A stretch of DNA of 64,000 nucleotides, taken from NCBI GenBank assembly GCA_963699695.1, contig CAVOUU010000006.1:372001-436000 (forward strand), written 5' to 3'. Positions 24,391 to 32,580 of the stretch are shown here, piece after piece. A program made the position numbers and the translations under genes. The DNA is from Sulfotelmatobacter sp963699695 (lineage in GTDB: Bacteria > Acidobacteriota > Terriglobia > Terriglobales > Acidobacteriaceae). The notes beneath the pieces are model-generated. The model searched no databases. It was not told where the DNA came from and worked only from the letters and a program-made list of their open reading frames with translations. The first letter of the stretch is position 1; each line of letters begins with the position of its first letter.

Positions 24391-25491
24391 TTACTTGCTC
24401 TCGGAAGCATCCGGATTCCACTCCGGCGCCGCACTCGAAATTTCGAACTCGGGTGCGTCACTATTTGCAACGGCAAACTCGGCTGGCGATTGCTGCGGGA
24501 CGTCTCCAGCAAGCTGATTATGATCGGCGCCTGCGCCCGCAGCGGCGGCCGATGCTCGCGGCTCGGGCGATTCCGCTTCCTGCGCTTTCCCCTCTGTCTC
24601 GGGTGTGCCCCGTCCCAAAGCAGCCTCCACGGAGGCGCGCAAATCCACCAACATGCGCAAGGGCTGGCCGGAAGAATATTCCGCCTGGAACATCACCTTC
24701 CACGACTGGCAGATCATGCGCAGACGAATCACCGGCTCCTGGGCCGAGAACTGCGCGCGCCGGCAGTCAATGGCTTCGACCCCTTTTTCTTCCAACTCGG
24801 TGAGGCCATCGAGAATGCTGTTGAGGTCGGCGAGCATCAGGCGGAAAAAGACCCGCCGCATGAGATATCCGAAGCGGGTGAACGCGACCAGAGCGACGGG
24901 CAGGTAAAACAAATCTCCGGCCTGCGCCTTGGCTTTGCGTCCCTGTTCCAGAATGCCGCCGTGGAGCAGTTCGTCGAGCGAGCGGCAGCGCCGCGCGGCA
25001 TCCAGAACGCGGTCTAACGCATTCAGCCACACGGGTGTCTTCAGTTCGACCACGCCCAGCACCGGCTCCAAGCCTTTGGCCACATAGGCTAGGTCGGCGC
25101 CATTGTCGTCCAGGTCGGTCGGCGCGTTCTGGCTGAAGTATTGCACCAGCAAGAAATCAATTTTGTCGCGCACAGAGTCCGTGTGTGCCTTCTTCGCCAG
25201 AAGATGTTGCAGCATGGCGACCAGCGAGTCGGGATCGACCAACGAACTGGTCTGAAGGAACTGGCGCAATTGATGCACCTGGATGCGGTCATCCAAATCG
25301 CTGAGCCACTGTTGAGCCTGCTCCACAGACTCGCGCGTCGGCGAGTCGACGCCGTTCTCGAGATCGGCGCACCCAGGCAGGTCGATGGCAAACTCACGCA
25401 CTAACTCGGCGTAAATGGGATGCAGGCGGCGCGCACTCGACCACTGCGCCGCAAGATCTGGAGTGGAAGATTCCGGTTGGGTTGGGGTCAT
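24391..25491 (-). CDS. Unknown, mainly helical protein in the PilZ/CheR operon
   Basis: 366 residues, no signal peptide and no membrane segment. I recognise no domain. About residues 20-290 are predicted by eye to be helical (WLSDLDDRIQVHQLRQFLQT, LVAMLQHLLAKKAH, YLMRRVFFRLMLADLNSIL, MICQSWKVMFQAE). The last 75 residues are Ala/Glu/Pro-rich and disordered. Its start overlaps the preceding PilZ-like gene by four bases (ATGA), so they are tightly coupled. The context with PilZ-like, H-box and CheR genes suggests a signalling role, perhaps as a scaffold, but none can be shown. Confidence 0.7.
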   Translation of the reverse strand: MTPTQPESSTPDLAAQWSSARRLHPIYAELVREFAIDLPGCADLENGVDSPTRESVEQAQQWLSDLDDRIQVHQLRQFLQTSSLVDPDSLVAMLQHLLAKKAHTDSVRDKIDFLLVQYFSQNAPTDLDDNGADLAYVAKGLEPVLGVVELKTPVWLNALDRVLDAARRCRSLDELLHGGILEQGRKAKAQAGDLFYLPVALVAFTRFGYLMRRVFFRLMLADLNSILDGLTELEEKGVEAIDCRRAQFSAQEPVIRLRMICQSWKVMFQAEYSSGQPLRMLVDLRASVEAALGRGTPETEGKAQEAESPEPRASAAAAGAGADHNQLAGDVPQQSPAEFAVANSDAPEFEISSAAPEWNPDASESK

Positions 25492-25853
25492 GATTTTACA
25501 ATCCAGTTGGGAACGGGGTTGACAAAGCGGGCGGCCACAATCGTCGCCTTGGGGTGGTATTGCACGGCGACGACGGAGGCTTCAGTATCCAGCGAATCGT
25601 CGGAGTTGCGCACGCGCAAGAGGTCGCCAAACTCCAGCGGCGTGGTGCAGGAAAACAGAACTTCTCGCGGCGTGCCGAATTCAATGACCGTGCTTTCCTG
25701 GAAGCTGGCGCCGGCGTGATTTTGATTTGTGCCGCTGCTGCGAGTGAGTTGCACCGGAATGCGGACCGGCGTGGCCTCGGGGAAAAAACGGGCCAGATCT
25801 GCGACCGGGCTGGTTTGCGCCGCCCGCGATTGAGCTGTGGCTTGTTGCGCCAA
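25488..25853 (-). CDS. PilZ-like beta-barrel protein (tentative)
   Basis: 121 residues starting at a TTG (no in-frame ATG upstream or near). After a low-complexity N-terminus, the rest is beta-rich: VRIPVQLTRSSG, TPREVLFSCTTPLEFGDLLR, TEASVVAVQYHPKATIVAARF. This is the strand order of PilZ domains, which bind cyclic di-GMP through RxxxR and D/NxSxxG. Those motifs are not clear here (only GASFQEST is suggestive), so ligand binding is doubtful. It is the first gene of the operon; a sigma54-like promoter lies about 165-180 bases upstream. Confidence 0.5.
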   Translation of the reverse strand: MAQQATAQSRAAQTSPVADLARFFPEATPVRIPVQLTRSSGTNQNHAGASFQESTVIEFGTPREVLFSCTTPLEFGDLLRVRNSDDSLDTEASVVAVQYHPKATIVAARFVNPVPNWIVKS

Positions 25854-25948
25854 GCGTTTGTGACCCTTTCCCCTACCTGCCCCGGACTTGCTTCGCCCTG
25901 AACCTGTCTGATGCAGGGCAAATTTAAATTTCTTTAAAGGTGCGGTTG

Positions 25949-25988
25949 GGCTCCCCCTCTTCCCGGTTAGGAAGAGCCTTGGGGAGCC
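25949..25988 (-). other. Strong hairpin in the predicted leader of the PilZ/CheR operon
   Basis: On the minus strand: GGCTCCCC, AAGG, CTCTTCC, a six-base loop, GGAAGAG, GGGGAGCC. That is a 7-bp upper stem and an 8-bp lower stem with a one-sided AAGG bulge. It sits between the sigma54-like promoter (26015-26033) and the first codon (25853), so it would be in the transcript's 5' leader. No T-run follows, so it does not look like a plain terminator. Confidence 0.6.
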
Positions 25989-26014
25989 AGAACACGCGGT
26001 TATGCGGAAAGGAG

Positions 26015-26033
26015 AAGCAAGAGCGATACCACA
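26015..26033 (-). promoter_or_regulatory. Sigma54-like promoter of the PilZ/CheR operon
   Basis: On the minus strand TGTGG-TATCGCTC-TTGCTT: the GG (-24) and GC (-12) dinucleotides are separated by exactly ten bases and TTGCT fits the -12 consensus. The -24 side (TGGTA rather than TGGCA) is weaker. A start near 26005 gives a leader of about 150 bases. A TCTCA-N3-TGAGA palindrome lies about 108 bases upstream, where an activator would bind. Confidence 0.5.
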
Positions 26034-26125
26034 GTGCGGAACGGAAGGACTAGCACCTAGGCGCTCTATTTTTCAATGACTTAGAATCCGTCTATCGTTT
26101 GCTGGCCAAGCCGAAAGCCATCGTG

Positions 26126-26170
26126 TCTCATCGTGAGACTTGGTCTCATGCGAATGGGCGTGACATCTCA
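26126..26170. promoter_or_regulatory. Activator-site cluster: TCTCA-TCG-TGAGA plus two half sites
   Basis: A perfect palindrome GTCTCA-TCG-TGAGAC (core 26126-26138) is followed by two more TCTCA half sites at 26144-26148 and 26166-26170. The same palindrome core occurs twice at 36504-36578. It lies between the divergent PilZ/CheR operon and the FecR gene, so it could serve either. Confidence 0.6.
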
Positions 26171-26308
26171 CCCACCCGGTTCGTCGCCGAATATCGGCGG
26201 AAAGCTCCGAAACTCACAGACGCTCTCTGAATGTTATGCATCAAACTCTGCCTTGGAGTGCCGCGAATTCGGGTTTCGCGAAGACAATTGCTTGAGGGAA
26301 AACAACTT

Positions 26309-28579
26309 ATGGACAAACGACTGAGGAAGTTGAGCCTGTGGATTTCTGTTCTAGCTGTCGTGCTGTCGACTGCGGTTTTAGCTACGCAGGCGGCCGCGCA
26401 AGACGATCAAGAAGATCCGCCCAGCCGCGTCGCGCGCCTGGGATACACGGAAGGGTCCGTCTCGTTCCAACCTGCCGGAGAAGATGAGTGGGTGCAAGCC
26501 GTGGAAAATCGGCCCATGACCACCGGCGACAAACTCTGGGCTGACAAAGGTTCCCGCGCCGAACTGCAACTGGGATCGGCAGTAATTCGGCTTTCTGAAA
26601 ATACTGGCATCTCGTTCCTTGACCTTGACGACAACACAGTTCAGCTTCAGCTCAGCTCGGGATCGATCAGCATCCGGGTGCGCAGGCTGCACCCCGACGA
26701 TGACTTTGAGATCGATACTCCAAACCTGGCGTTTACACTTTCGCAGCCCGGAAATTACCGCATGCAGGCCAGCGAAGACGGAAGCTATTCGACGGTCACT
26801 TTGCGGGCGGGAGAAGGGCAAGCCACCGGCAACGGCCAAACCTATACGCTTCATGCCGGTCAAACGGGGAACTTCAGCGGAACTGACTCGTTGAACGCCG
26901 ATGTCGAACAGATCGGAGAGCCCGACCAGTTCGATACCTGGGCCGACGGCCGCGAGCGCCGTCACGACGATTCGCGCTCGGCGCAGTATCTCTCGCACGA
27001 CGTCGTCGGCTACGACGACCTCGACGACAACGGCGACTGGCGCGACGATTCGAACTACGGCCACGTCTGGTATCCGCACGTCGATGCCGGCTGGGCGCCA
27101 TATCACGAGGGTCATTGGGATTGGATTGATCCGTGGGGCTACACCTGGGTGGATGATTCGTCGTGGGGCTATGCGCCCTTCCACTACGGACGCTGGGTAA
27201 GCGTTGGCGGACGGTGGGGGTGGATTGCGGGACCTCCTGCGGAAGAACCGGTCTATGCTCCAGCCCTGGTGGTCTTTATCGGCGCCGGTGGCGGAGGCTT
27301 CGGTGGCAACGTCGGATGGTTTCCGCTTGGCCCCCGCGAAGTCTATGTGCCCTCGTATCCCGTCAGCAGGGCGTATGTGAATCGGGTGAACATCAGCAGC
27401 ACAACGGTGAACACCACCACGATCACCAACGTCTACAACACAACCATTGTTAATAAGACTACGAGCGTCACCAACATTACTTATGCAAACCGCACCGTTC
27501 CCGGCGCCGTGACGGCGGTTCCGCAGGGAGCTTTTGCGGGAGCGCAACCGGTGGCGAGAGCCGCAGTGAAGGTGACTCCGCAGCAAATTGCGGCCGCGCC
27601 GGTGAACGCCCGCGTTGCCGTGAATCCCACGCGGCAAGCCGTGCTAGGAGCCAAAGCTGCAAGCGCGGGACATGTGACCGCTCCTCCAGCGGCGGTGGCA
27701 AACCGGCAGGTGATTGCGAAGAAAACTCCGCCTCCGGCCCCACCATCGTTTGCCCAACGCCAACAGGCGATGGCGGCTCATCCCGGGCAACCATTGGCCA
27801 AGCGTGAAGTGGCGGCGATGCATCCGCCCGCAGCGATGGCGCGTCCAGCGGTAAAGGTCGCTCCTCCGGGCAAGCCGGCGACAGCAACCACGGGACATCC
27901 TCCTGCGCATGCGGGCGCTGCGCGGCCTGGGCAACCTGCCCCTGCCGCTCCCGCCAAACAGCCGGAGAATCGTCCGGGCAATCAGCCGGAGCCGAATCGT
28001 CCCGGTGCCGCAGCGGCTCCGGCCAATCGTCCTCCGGCAGCGGAAGCAAACCGGCCCGCGCAACCGAACAAGCAGCCAAACCGGCCTGCGGCGGAACCGA
28101 ACCGCCCGCCTGCGGAATCGAACCGCCCTGCGGCGGCGCAGCCGAACAACCGTGTACCTGCGACACAGCCGAATAATCGTCCGACTGAAGCGAATCGGCC
28201 GACTGAAGCGCCAGCGCATCCTCCGGCGGCTCAGCCGAATAACCGGCCCGAGCCGAACCATCCGCCCGCGGCGCAGCCGAGCAACCGTCCGGAAAGCAAC
28301 CGGCCAGCGGAAGCTCCTGCGCATCCGGCGGCGCAACCGAACAAGCCGGCGGCGAATCAGCCGAACAGGCCGGCGGCTCAACCGAACCGTCCGGAGAATC
28401 GGCCTGCACCGGAAAACAAGCCCGCAGCGCGTCCGGCTGCCCCGCCGCCACAGCAGCATCCACCAGCGGCGCAACAGAACCGGCCTCCAGCCGCCAAGCC
28501 CGCACCCCCTCCTGCAAAAAAGGAGCCTGCGAAGACTCCCGAGGAGAAGAAGCGCGAGGAAAAGCCGAACGGCATGTAG
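26309..28579 (+). CDS. Secreted FecR-domain protein with Trp-rich repeats and Pro/Asn/Ala-rich tail
   Basis: 756 residues with a signal peptide (SLWISVLAVVLSTAVLATQA, cut near AAAQ). A FecR-like beta domain covers about 40-170 (GYTEGSVSFQPAGEDEW, LWADKGSRAELQLGS). Next comes a Trp/Tyr-rich stretch (about 245-330; DAGWAPYHEGHWDWIDPWGY, WGYAPFHYGRWVSVGG), then Asn/Thr-rich and finally about 330 residues of Pro/Ala/Asn repeats of the type NRPAAQPNRP, likely disordered or wall-associated. No membrane anchor is seen. GAGGG lies ten bases before the ATG at 26309. The role is unknown; FecR domains elsewhere sense envelope signals. A terminator follows. Confidence 0.85.
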   Translation: MDKRLRKLSLWISVLAVVLSTAVLATQAAAQDDQEDPPSRVARLGYTEGSVSFQPAGEDEWVQAVENRPMTTGDKLWADKGSRAELQLGSAVIRLSENTGISFLDLDDNTVQLQLSSGSISIRVRRLHPDDDFEIDTPNLAFTLSQPGNYRMQASEDGSYSTVTLRAGEGQATGNGQTYTLHAGQTGNFSGTDSLNADVEQIGEPDQFDTWADGRERRHDDSRSAQYLSHDVVGYDDLDDNGDWRDDSNYGHVWYPHVDAGWAPYHEGHWDWIDPWGYTWVDDSSWGYAPFHYGRWVSVGGRWGWIAGPPAEEPVYAPALVVFIGAGGGGFGGNVGWFPLGPREVYVPSYPVSRAYVNRVNISSTTVNTTTITNVYNTTIVNKTTSVTNITYANRTVPGAVTAVPQGAFAGAQPVARAAVKVTPQQIAAAPVNARVAVNPTRQAVLGAKAASAGHVTAPPAAVANRQVIAKKTPPPAPPSFAQRQQAMAAHPGQPLAKREVAAMHPPAAMARPAVKVAPPGKPATATTGHPPAHAGAARPGQPAPAAPAKQPENRPGNQPEPNRPGAAAAPANRPPAAEANRPAQPNKQPNRPAAEPNRPPAESNRPAAAQPNNRVPATQPNNRPTEANRPTEAPAHPPAAQPNNRPEPNHPPAAQPSNRPESNRPAEAPAHPAAQPNKPAANQPNRPAAQPNRPENRPAPENKPAARPAAPPPQQHPPAAQQNRPPAAKPAPPPAKKEPAKTPEEKKREEKPNGM

Positions 28580-28602
28580 GTTTGGTTTTTAGCTGAAACG
28601 CG

Positions 28603-28635
28603 AAAGCACCCTGGGGATTACTCAGGGTGCTTTTT
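28603..28635 (+). terminator. Rho-independent terminator of the FecR-protein gene
   Basis: AAAGCACCCTG, an eight-base loop, CAGGGTGCTTTTT: an 11-bp stem with a T-run, 24 bases after the FecR stop. The converging cytochrome gene ends 22 bases further on, and the stem could also help end that transcript, though its minus-strand T-run is shorter. Confidence 0.9.
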
Positions 28636-28656
28636 AATGCGCGGCTCATCGTGGCC

Positions 28657-30300
28657 CTACTGCAGCCTCCACGGCGAGCGCTCTGGCCAGCGTCGCATGG
28701 CATCGTTCGCCCACGCCGTCGTTTTATCGGCATGGCATGAAATGCATGGATTGGGAATTTTGTATTGATCGGTCATGTCGGGAGTAATGAATTTGAAGGT
28801 GTGAGCGTGAACTTTGACGTCGGCAATCGTCGTCTGAATCTGGGGCATGTGGCAGGCGACGCATTGGCTTCCGGCGCTGCCGGGCTTGTGATGGGTGTGC
28901 TCTTCAAGTGTGGCAGTGCGGGGGCCGTTGGGGGAGAGCGGGCCGTGGCAATCCAGGCAAATCTTGTCAGCCGGTTTTATGAGTTGGGCATAGCTACCCG
29001 TGCCGTGCGCATCGTGGCAGCTGAAACAGGTCACGCCGCGGCGGTACATCATGCTTTGCACGAAGTCATTGCCCTGCATCCGGTTCTTGTGCCCGGTTCC
29101 ATCGGCGAAGTGCGTGAAACTGGTTGCGCCCAGCGTGTGGCCCTCCAACTTCCAATAGTCCTGAAGCCTTAGTCCAACCCGGTAGCCCACAGGCCAGTCA
29201 TAATATTTGCCTTCGATTGGAATGGTCAAAGGACGGCCCTGCGAGTGACACTGGATACAAGTATCGCTGGCGGCGACGTAATCCATGCGCGCCGGGTTCA
29301 GGATGTTTGCGCGTGAAGGGTGTGCCATGTGCTGGCTGCCTGGTCCGTGGCACTTTTCGCAACCCACATTCCACTCGGCCACCTGCTTGGTGTGAATGTT
29401 GTAGTCCACGGAGTGGCAACCGTCACAGGTGGGGCCGGTGGGGCGCTGCATGTTGTCGGGAGGATAAAACGGCTCCCACCAATCCGTGCCTTTGGCTACA
29501 AAATAGGGGCGCCAGCCGCCGTGCGGGATATCCCACTGAGCAGGTTCGGGAAAATAATCATCCCCTATCTTGGTGAAATAGCGCTGCTTCCAAAGACTGC
29601 CGTAGACCAGCGCGACATCATCCTTTGTAAAGTGGGCGATGGGATCAGTCGTGAGGTCGGGGATGATGGCTTCGGGATGCTGGCGAGGATCGCGAACGAC
29701 GTTGGCCATTGCGGTCTTTTGCCAGCGTTGGTAGATTTGCGCATGGCACTTCTGGCAGGACGCAGACCCCACGTAGCGAGCGGAATCTGAGATTTCGCTT
29801 TCTTGCGATTTCTGCTTGGCGCTCAGCGGCCGCAGGTAGCGAATGAAAATAACCAGCTTCCAGCTGTCGTCCTCGGTCTCCTGATGAACAAGGCTCCAAG
29901 CAGGCATGCCGGTGAACTGAACCCCGTTTTCGATGATGTAATGGAGCTGGCCATCGCTAAGACTCTGGCTTAGAGGAGAAAGCAGATCAGGAACTCGCGG
30001 GTAGAGCGATTGACCCATTTGCGTGTGGCCGCGGCCATCGGTGCCATGGCAATTGGAGCATCGGGCGATGAAATGGTCGCGGGCCTCTCTCAGAATCAGC
30101 GGGGTAATTTGCAATGGATTTTGCAGGTTGCGTTCGCGCAGGGGAATGGCGGAGTTCCTGACAAACCGGGCCGCCGCGATCTCGAGCATAGACGGCTCCG
30201 CGGTGGCTTTGAAACCGCGCCGAATCAATAACAGCGCGCCGGCGCTGGCAACGATTGCGAGCACCATCAAAAATAAAAAAAACTTCTTCCAAATTTTCAT
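28657..30300 (-). CDS. Multihaem c-type cytochrome (nine CxxCH motifs)
   Basis: 547 residues from the ATG at 30300 (an in-frame start at 30336 is possible). One N-terminal membrane segment (FFLFLMVLAIVASAGALLLI) anchors it or serves as a signal. CxxCH haem motifs in order: CSNCH, CQKCH, CDGCH, CEKCH, CIQCH, CFSCH, CLDCH, CVACH, CISCH. The first lies in a monohaem cytochrome-c-like domain (about 75-165; GRGHTQMGQSLYPRVPDLLS, with GMPAW as possible Met ligand). The other eight lie in a nitrite reductase/doubled-CXXCH-like part. It should be extracytoplasmic and transfer electrons; the substrate is unknown. No cytochrome maturation genes are nearby. Confidence 0.9.
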   Translation of the reverse strand: MKIWKKFFLFLMVLAIVASAGALLLIRRGFKATAEPSMLEIAAARFVRNSAIPLRERNLQNPLQITPLILREARDHFIARCSNCHGTDGRGHTQMGQSLYPRVPDLLSPLSQSLSDGQLHYIIENGVQFTGMPAWSLVHQETEDDSWKLVIFIRYLRPLSAKQKSQESEISDSARYVGSASCQKCHAQIYQRWQKTAMANVVRDPRQHPEAIIPDLTTDPIAHFTKDDVALVYGSLWKQRYFTKIGDDYFPEPAQWDIPHGGWRPYFVAKGTDWWEPFYPPDNMQRPTGPTCDGCHSVDYNIHTKQVAEWNVGCEKCHGPGSQHMAHPSRANILNPARMDYVAASDTCIQCHSQGRPLTIPIEGKYYDWPVGYRVGLRLQDYWKLEGHTLGATSFTHFADGTGHKNRMQGNDFVQSMMYRRGVTCFSCHDAHGTGSYAQLIKPADKICLDCHGPLSPNGPRTATLEEHTHHKPGSAGSQCVACHMPQIQTTIADVKVHAHTFKFITPDMTDQYKIPNPCISCHADKTTAWANDAMRRWPERSPWRLQ

Positions 30301-30475
30301 ACGGTAAGCCCAGCGTCTATCCTTGTTCGCCGGCATCCTGTAAGTGATTTGAATCGAAATATTCTACAACTTGGGCTGCGAGGTGACTGAAAACTCCCGC
30401 CGTTTTTGAATCCAACAACGGAACTACAGACATTCCCCGATTGTTCGAGAACGATGACTGGCCGAAAATTCGACA

Positions 30476-30649
30476 ATGCAACTTTATAATCGATGCCCAC
30501 GGTGCAAGGCCCGTCTCGTTTTGAGATTGTCGGCATTGTCAACCGATCTGGTTTGCCCGAATTATCCTAATTGCCGCGGGCCGGTCGACAACTCTGTTGG
30601 TCGGCCAAAGCCGATGCAAAGCGTGCAGCACGAATTGCGCGCGGCCTAA
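30476..30649 (+). CDS. Small zinc-ribbon protein, 57 residues
   Basis: Start ATG 30476, stop TAA 30647-30649. The product begins MQLYNRCPRCKARLVLRLSA and continues TDLVCPNYPNCRGPV. The four cysteines are spaced C-x2-C-x16-C-x5-C, and 'CPNYPNCR' is very like the zinc ribbons at the ends of bacterial topoisomerase I (CSNYPxCR). The remaining 20 residues are basic and ordinary. No good Shine-Dalgarno is visible and no in-frame start is available upstream. It is convergent with the NtrC-type gene (40 bases apart). A nucleic-acid-binding role is plausible but inferred. Confidence 0.55.
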   Translation: MQLYNRCPRCKARLVLRLSALSTDLVCPNYPNCRGPVDNSVGRPKPMQSVQHELRAA

Positions 30650-30688
30650 TCCCGCGTTGCCTACTCCGAACAATTAGTCGGTGGCAGT

Positions 30689-32182
30689 TTATTGCAGCGT
30701 GTGGCTGGACGCTGCGGAACTCGATGTCCCGCTGATGTTGTAGCGTTTGAGTTTGCGGTAGAGTGTGGCGCGGCTGATGCCGAGCATACGTCCAGCTAGA
30801 GCCTTATCGCCGTGGACTTGTTCGAAGACGCGCTGGATCGTGGCGCGTTCGATATCTTCCAGGTCGGTGGTTGAAGGAGCGACCGCCGCGCCGACTACGC
30901 CTGATTCAGAAGACGCCTCCAGTTCGGAGACTTCTGGCGTCGATCCCGACGGCGGACGAGCTTCGCGCGAATTCAGCGCGGCGATGGATGCAGGCAGATC
31001 ACCGAGGTCAATGAGAGTGCCATCGCCGAGCGCGACGGCGCGCTCGACGCAGTTTTCGAGTTCGCGCACGTTGCCGGGCCAGTCGTAGTTCATCAAAGAT
31101 TTCATGGCGCCGCTCGAGACGCGCAAATCGGCGCCGGGAGCGTAGCGCTCGCAAAACCAATTCACCAACAGAGGAATGTCGCTGCGCCTCTCGCGCAAGG
31201 CTGGTACGTGCACGGTGACTACGTTCAGGCGAAAGTAAAGATCTTTGCGGAAGGTTCCATTCTTGTAAGCAGCTTCGAGATCGCGATTGGTGGCGGCGAT
31301 GATGCGTACGTCAACTTTGACGCGCTGGTTGCTGCCGACTGGGCGCACTTCTTTTTCCTGCAGCACGCGCAGCAGCTTGGCCTGCAGTTCGAGCGGAAGC
31401 TCGCCAATCTCATCGAGAAAAATTGTGCCCGTGTCGGCGGATTGAAAAAGCCCCTGTTTGGATTTGAGAGCGCCGGTGAACGCACCTTTTTCGTAGCCGA
31501 AGAGTTCGCTTTCAATCAGCGTGGGCACGAGCGAACCGCAGTCGACGGCGACGAACGGCCGGTTGGCGAAGGCTCCGCGGAAGTGAATGGCGCGTGCGAT
31601 CAGCTCTTTGCCGGTCCCGCTCTCGCCGGAAATCAGAACGGCGGTGCGCGTATCTTTGAGGCGAGATGAAACGCGCAGAACTTCCTGAATTTTTGCCGAT
31701 GACCCGATGATGCCGTGCACGGCCGTTTCGGAGTCCATGCGCTCGCGCAGGAATTCGTTTTCTTCGACCAGGCGAACCTTCTCGGCCATGCGGCGCAAAA
31801 ACAGCCGCAGTTCCTCGAGCGGAGAAAACGGCTTGGTGATGTAGTCGTAGGCTCCGAGCTTCATGGCCTGCACTGCGGTTTCAATCGAGCCGTGACCGGT
31901 CATGAGCGCGACTTCAGTTCGGGGCAGAAGTTTTTTTACTTTCTCGAGAAATTCAAGACCCGACATGTGCGGCATCACCATGTCGCTGAGCACCATGTGA
32001 ACCGGCTGCTCTTCCAGCAGCGCCAGCGCGGATTCGCCGCTCTCGGCTTCGAGGCAAATAAATCCCAGAGCTTCGCCAACGGTGACGCAAAGTTTGCGGA
32101 TGGTCTGCTCGTCATCGACGATGAGCAGACGAACTCGCAGATCTTCTTTTCCTAAGCGCGATTTAGTCGAGACGGTGTTCAA
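30689..32182 (-). CDS. NtrC-type sigma54-dependent response regulator
   Basis: 497 residues from a TTG that overlaps the preceding gene's stop. Receiver domain (about 15-130): IVDDEQTIRKL, phosphorylated Asp in MVLSDMVMPHMSG, Lys in YITKPFSP. The AAA+ domain (about 165-400) has Walker A GESGTGKELIARAIH, the sigma54-contact loop GAFTGALKSK, Walker B GTIFLDEIGELP and the arginine-finger region RLNVVTVHVPALRERR. A Fis-type helix-turn-helix ends the protein (RMLGISRATLYRKLKRYNIS). It should bind upstream sites and open sigma54 promoters when phosphorylated. Candidate sites lie at 26126 and 36504-36578. Third gene of the kinase operon. Confidence 0.95.
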   Translation of the reverse strand: MNTVSTKSRLGKEDLRVRLLIVDDEQTIRKLCVTVGEALGFICLEAESGESALALLEEQPVHMVLSDMVMPHMSGLEFLEKVKKLLPRTEVALMTGHGSIETAVQAMKLGAYDYITKPFSPLEELRLFLRRMAEKVRLVEENEFLRERMDSETAVHGIIGSSAKIQEVLRVSSRLKDTRTAVLISGESGTGKELIARAIHFRGAFANRPFVAVDCGSLVPTLIESELFGYEKGAFTGALKSKQGLFQSADTGTIFLDEIGELPLELQAKLLRVLQEKEVRPVGSNQRVKVDVRIIAATNRDLEAAYKNGTFRKDLYFRLNVVTVHVPALRERRSDIPLLVNWFCERYAPGADLRVSSGAMKSLMNYDWPGNVRELENCVERAVALGDGTLIDLGDLPASIAALNSREARPPSGSTPEVSELEASSESGVVGAAVAPSTTDLEDIERATIQRVFEQVHGDKALAGRMLGISRATLYRKLKRYNISGTSSSAASSHTLQ

Positions 32183-32580
32183 CGGGCTTTCCCCATGGTC
32201 TTCTCCACGGCGGAGATAAGATCCTGCACGCGAAAAGGCTTCTCCAGATAGAGTGCGCCGATCTTGCGCAGGGTGGAAACGGTTTCTTCATTGGCATAAT
32301 CGCCGGTAATGATAACGACTTTATCAACCAGGTCGGGACGGTTGGCGGAAATCCAGGTATGCACCTGAGCGCCATCGACGCCCCCGGGCGTGCGCATGTC
32401 GGAGACGACGCCGAGAAATTGCCCCTTCTCCAGCAAGTGCAGAGCTTCAGCTCCTGATTCGATGCAGACCACACCATAGCCATTGCGCTCGAGGGTTGCG
32501 CTGACCAGGGCCATGATCGAGGGTTCATCTTCGATGAGAAGTACGGGAAAAAGCGTGGGTTGGACGGCTGGACTGGTCAT
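32179..32580 (-). CDS. Single-domain response regulator
   Basis: 133 residues, one receiver domain. Acidic pair in LLIEDEPSIMALV, phosphorylated Asp in GVVSDMRTPGGVDG, Thr in VVIITGDYANE and Lys in YLEKPFRV are all present. Without an output domain it is probably an intermediate or decoy in the phosphorelay between the kinase and the NtrC-type regulator. Both its ends overlap neighbours by four bases, so the three genes form a compact operon. Confidence 0.93.
   Translation of the reverse strand: MTSPAVQPTLFPVLLIEDEPSIMALVSATLERNGYGVVCIESGAEALHLLEKGQFLGVVSDMRTPGGVDGAQVHTWISANRPDLVDKVVIITGDYANEETVSTLRKIGALYLEKPFRVQDLISAVEKTMGKAR

Noticed and set aside
24232..25017. A 261-codon plus-strand open frame opposite the PilZ/CheR operon
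   Set aside because: It crosses two minus-strand genes with coupled starts; low-quality composition.
27477..28733. A 418-codon minus-strand open frame opposite the FecR tail
   Set aside because: Long open frames opposite Pro/Ala-rich GC-rich coding sequence are common artefacts; its composition mirrors the repeats.
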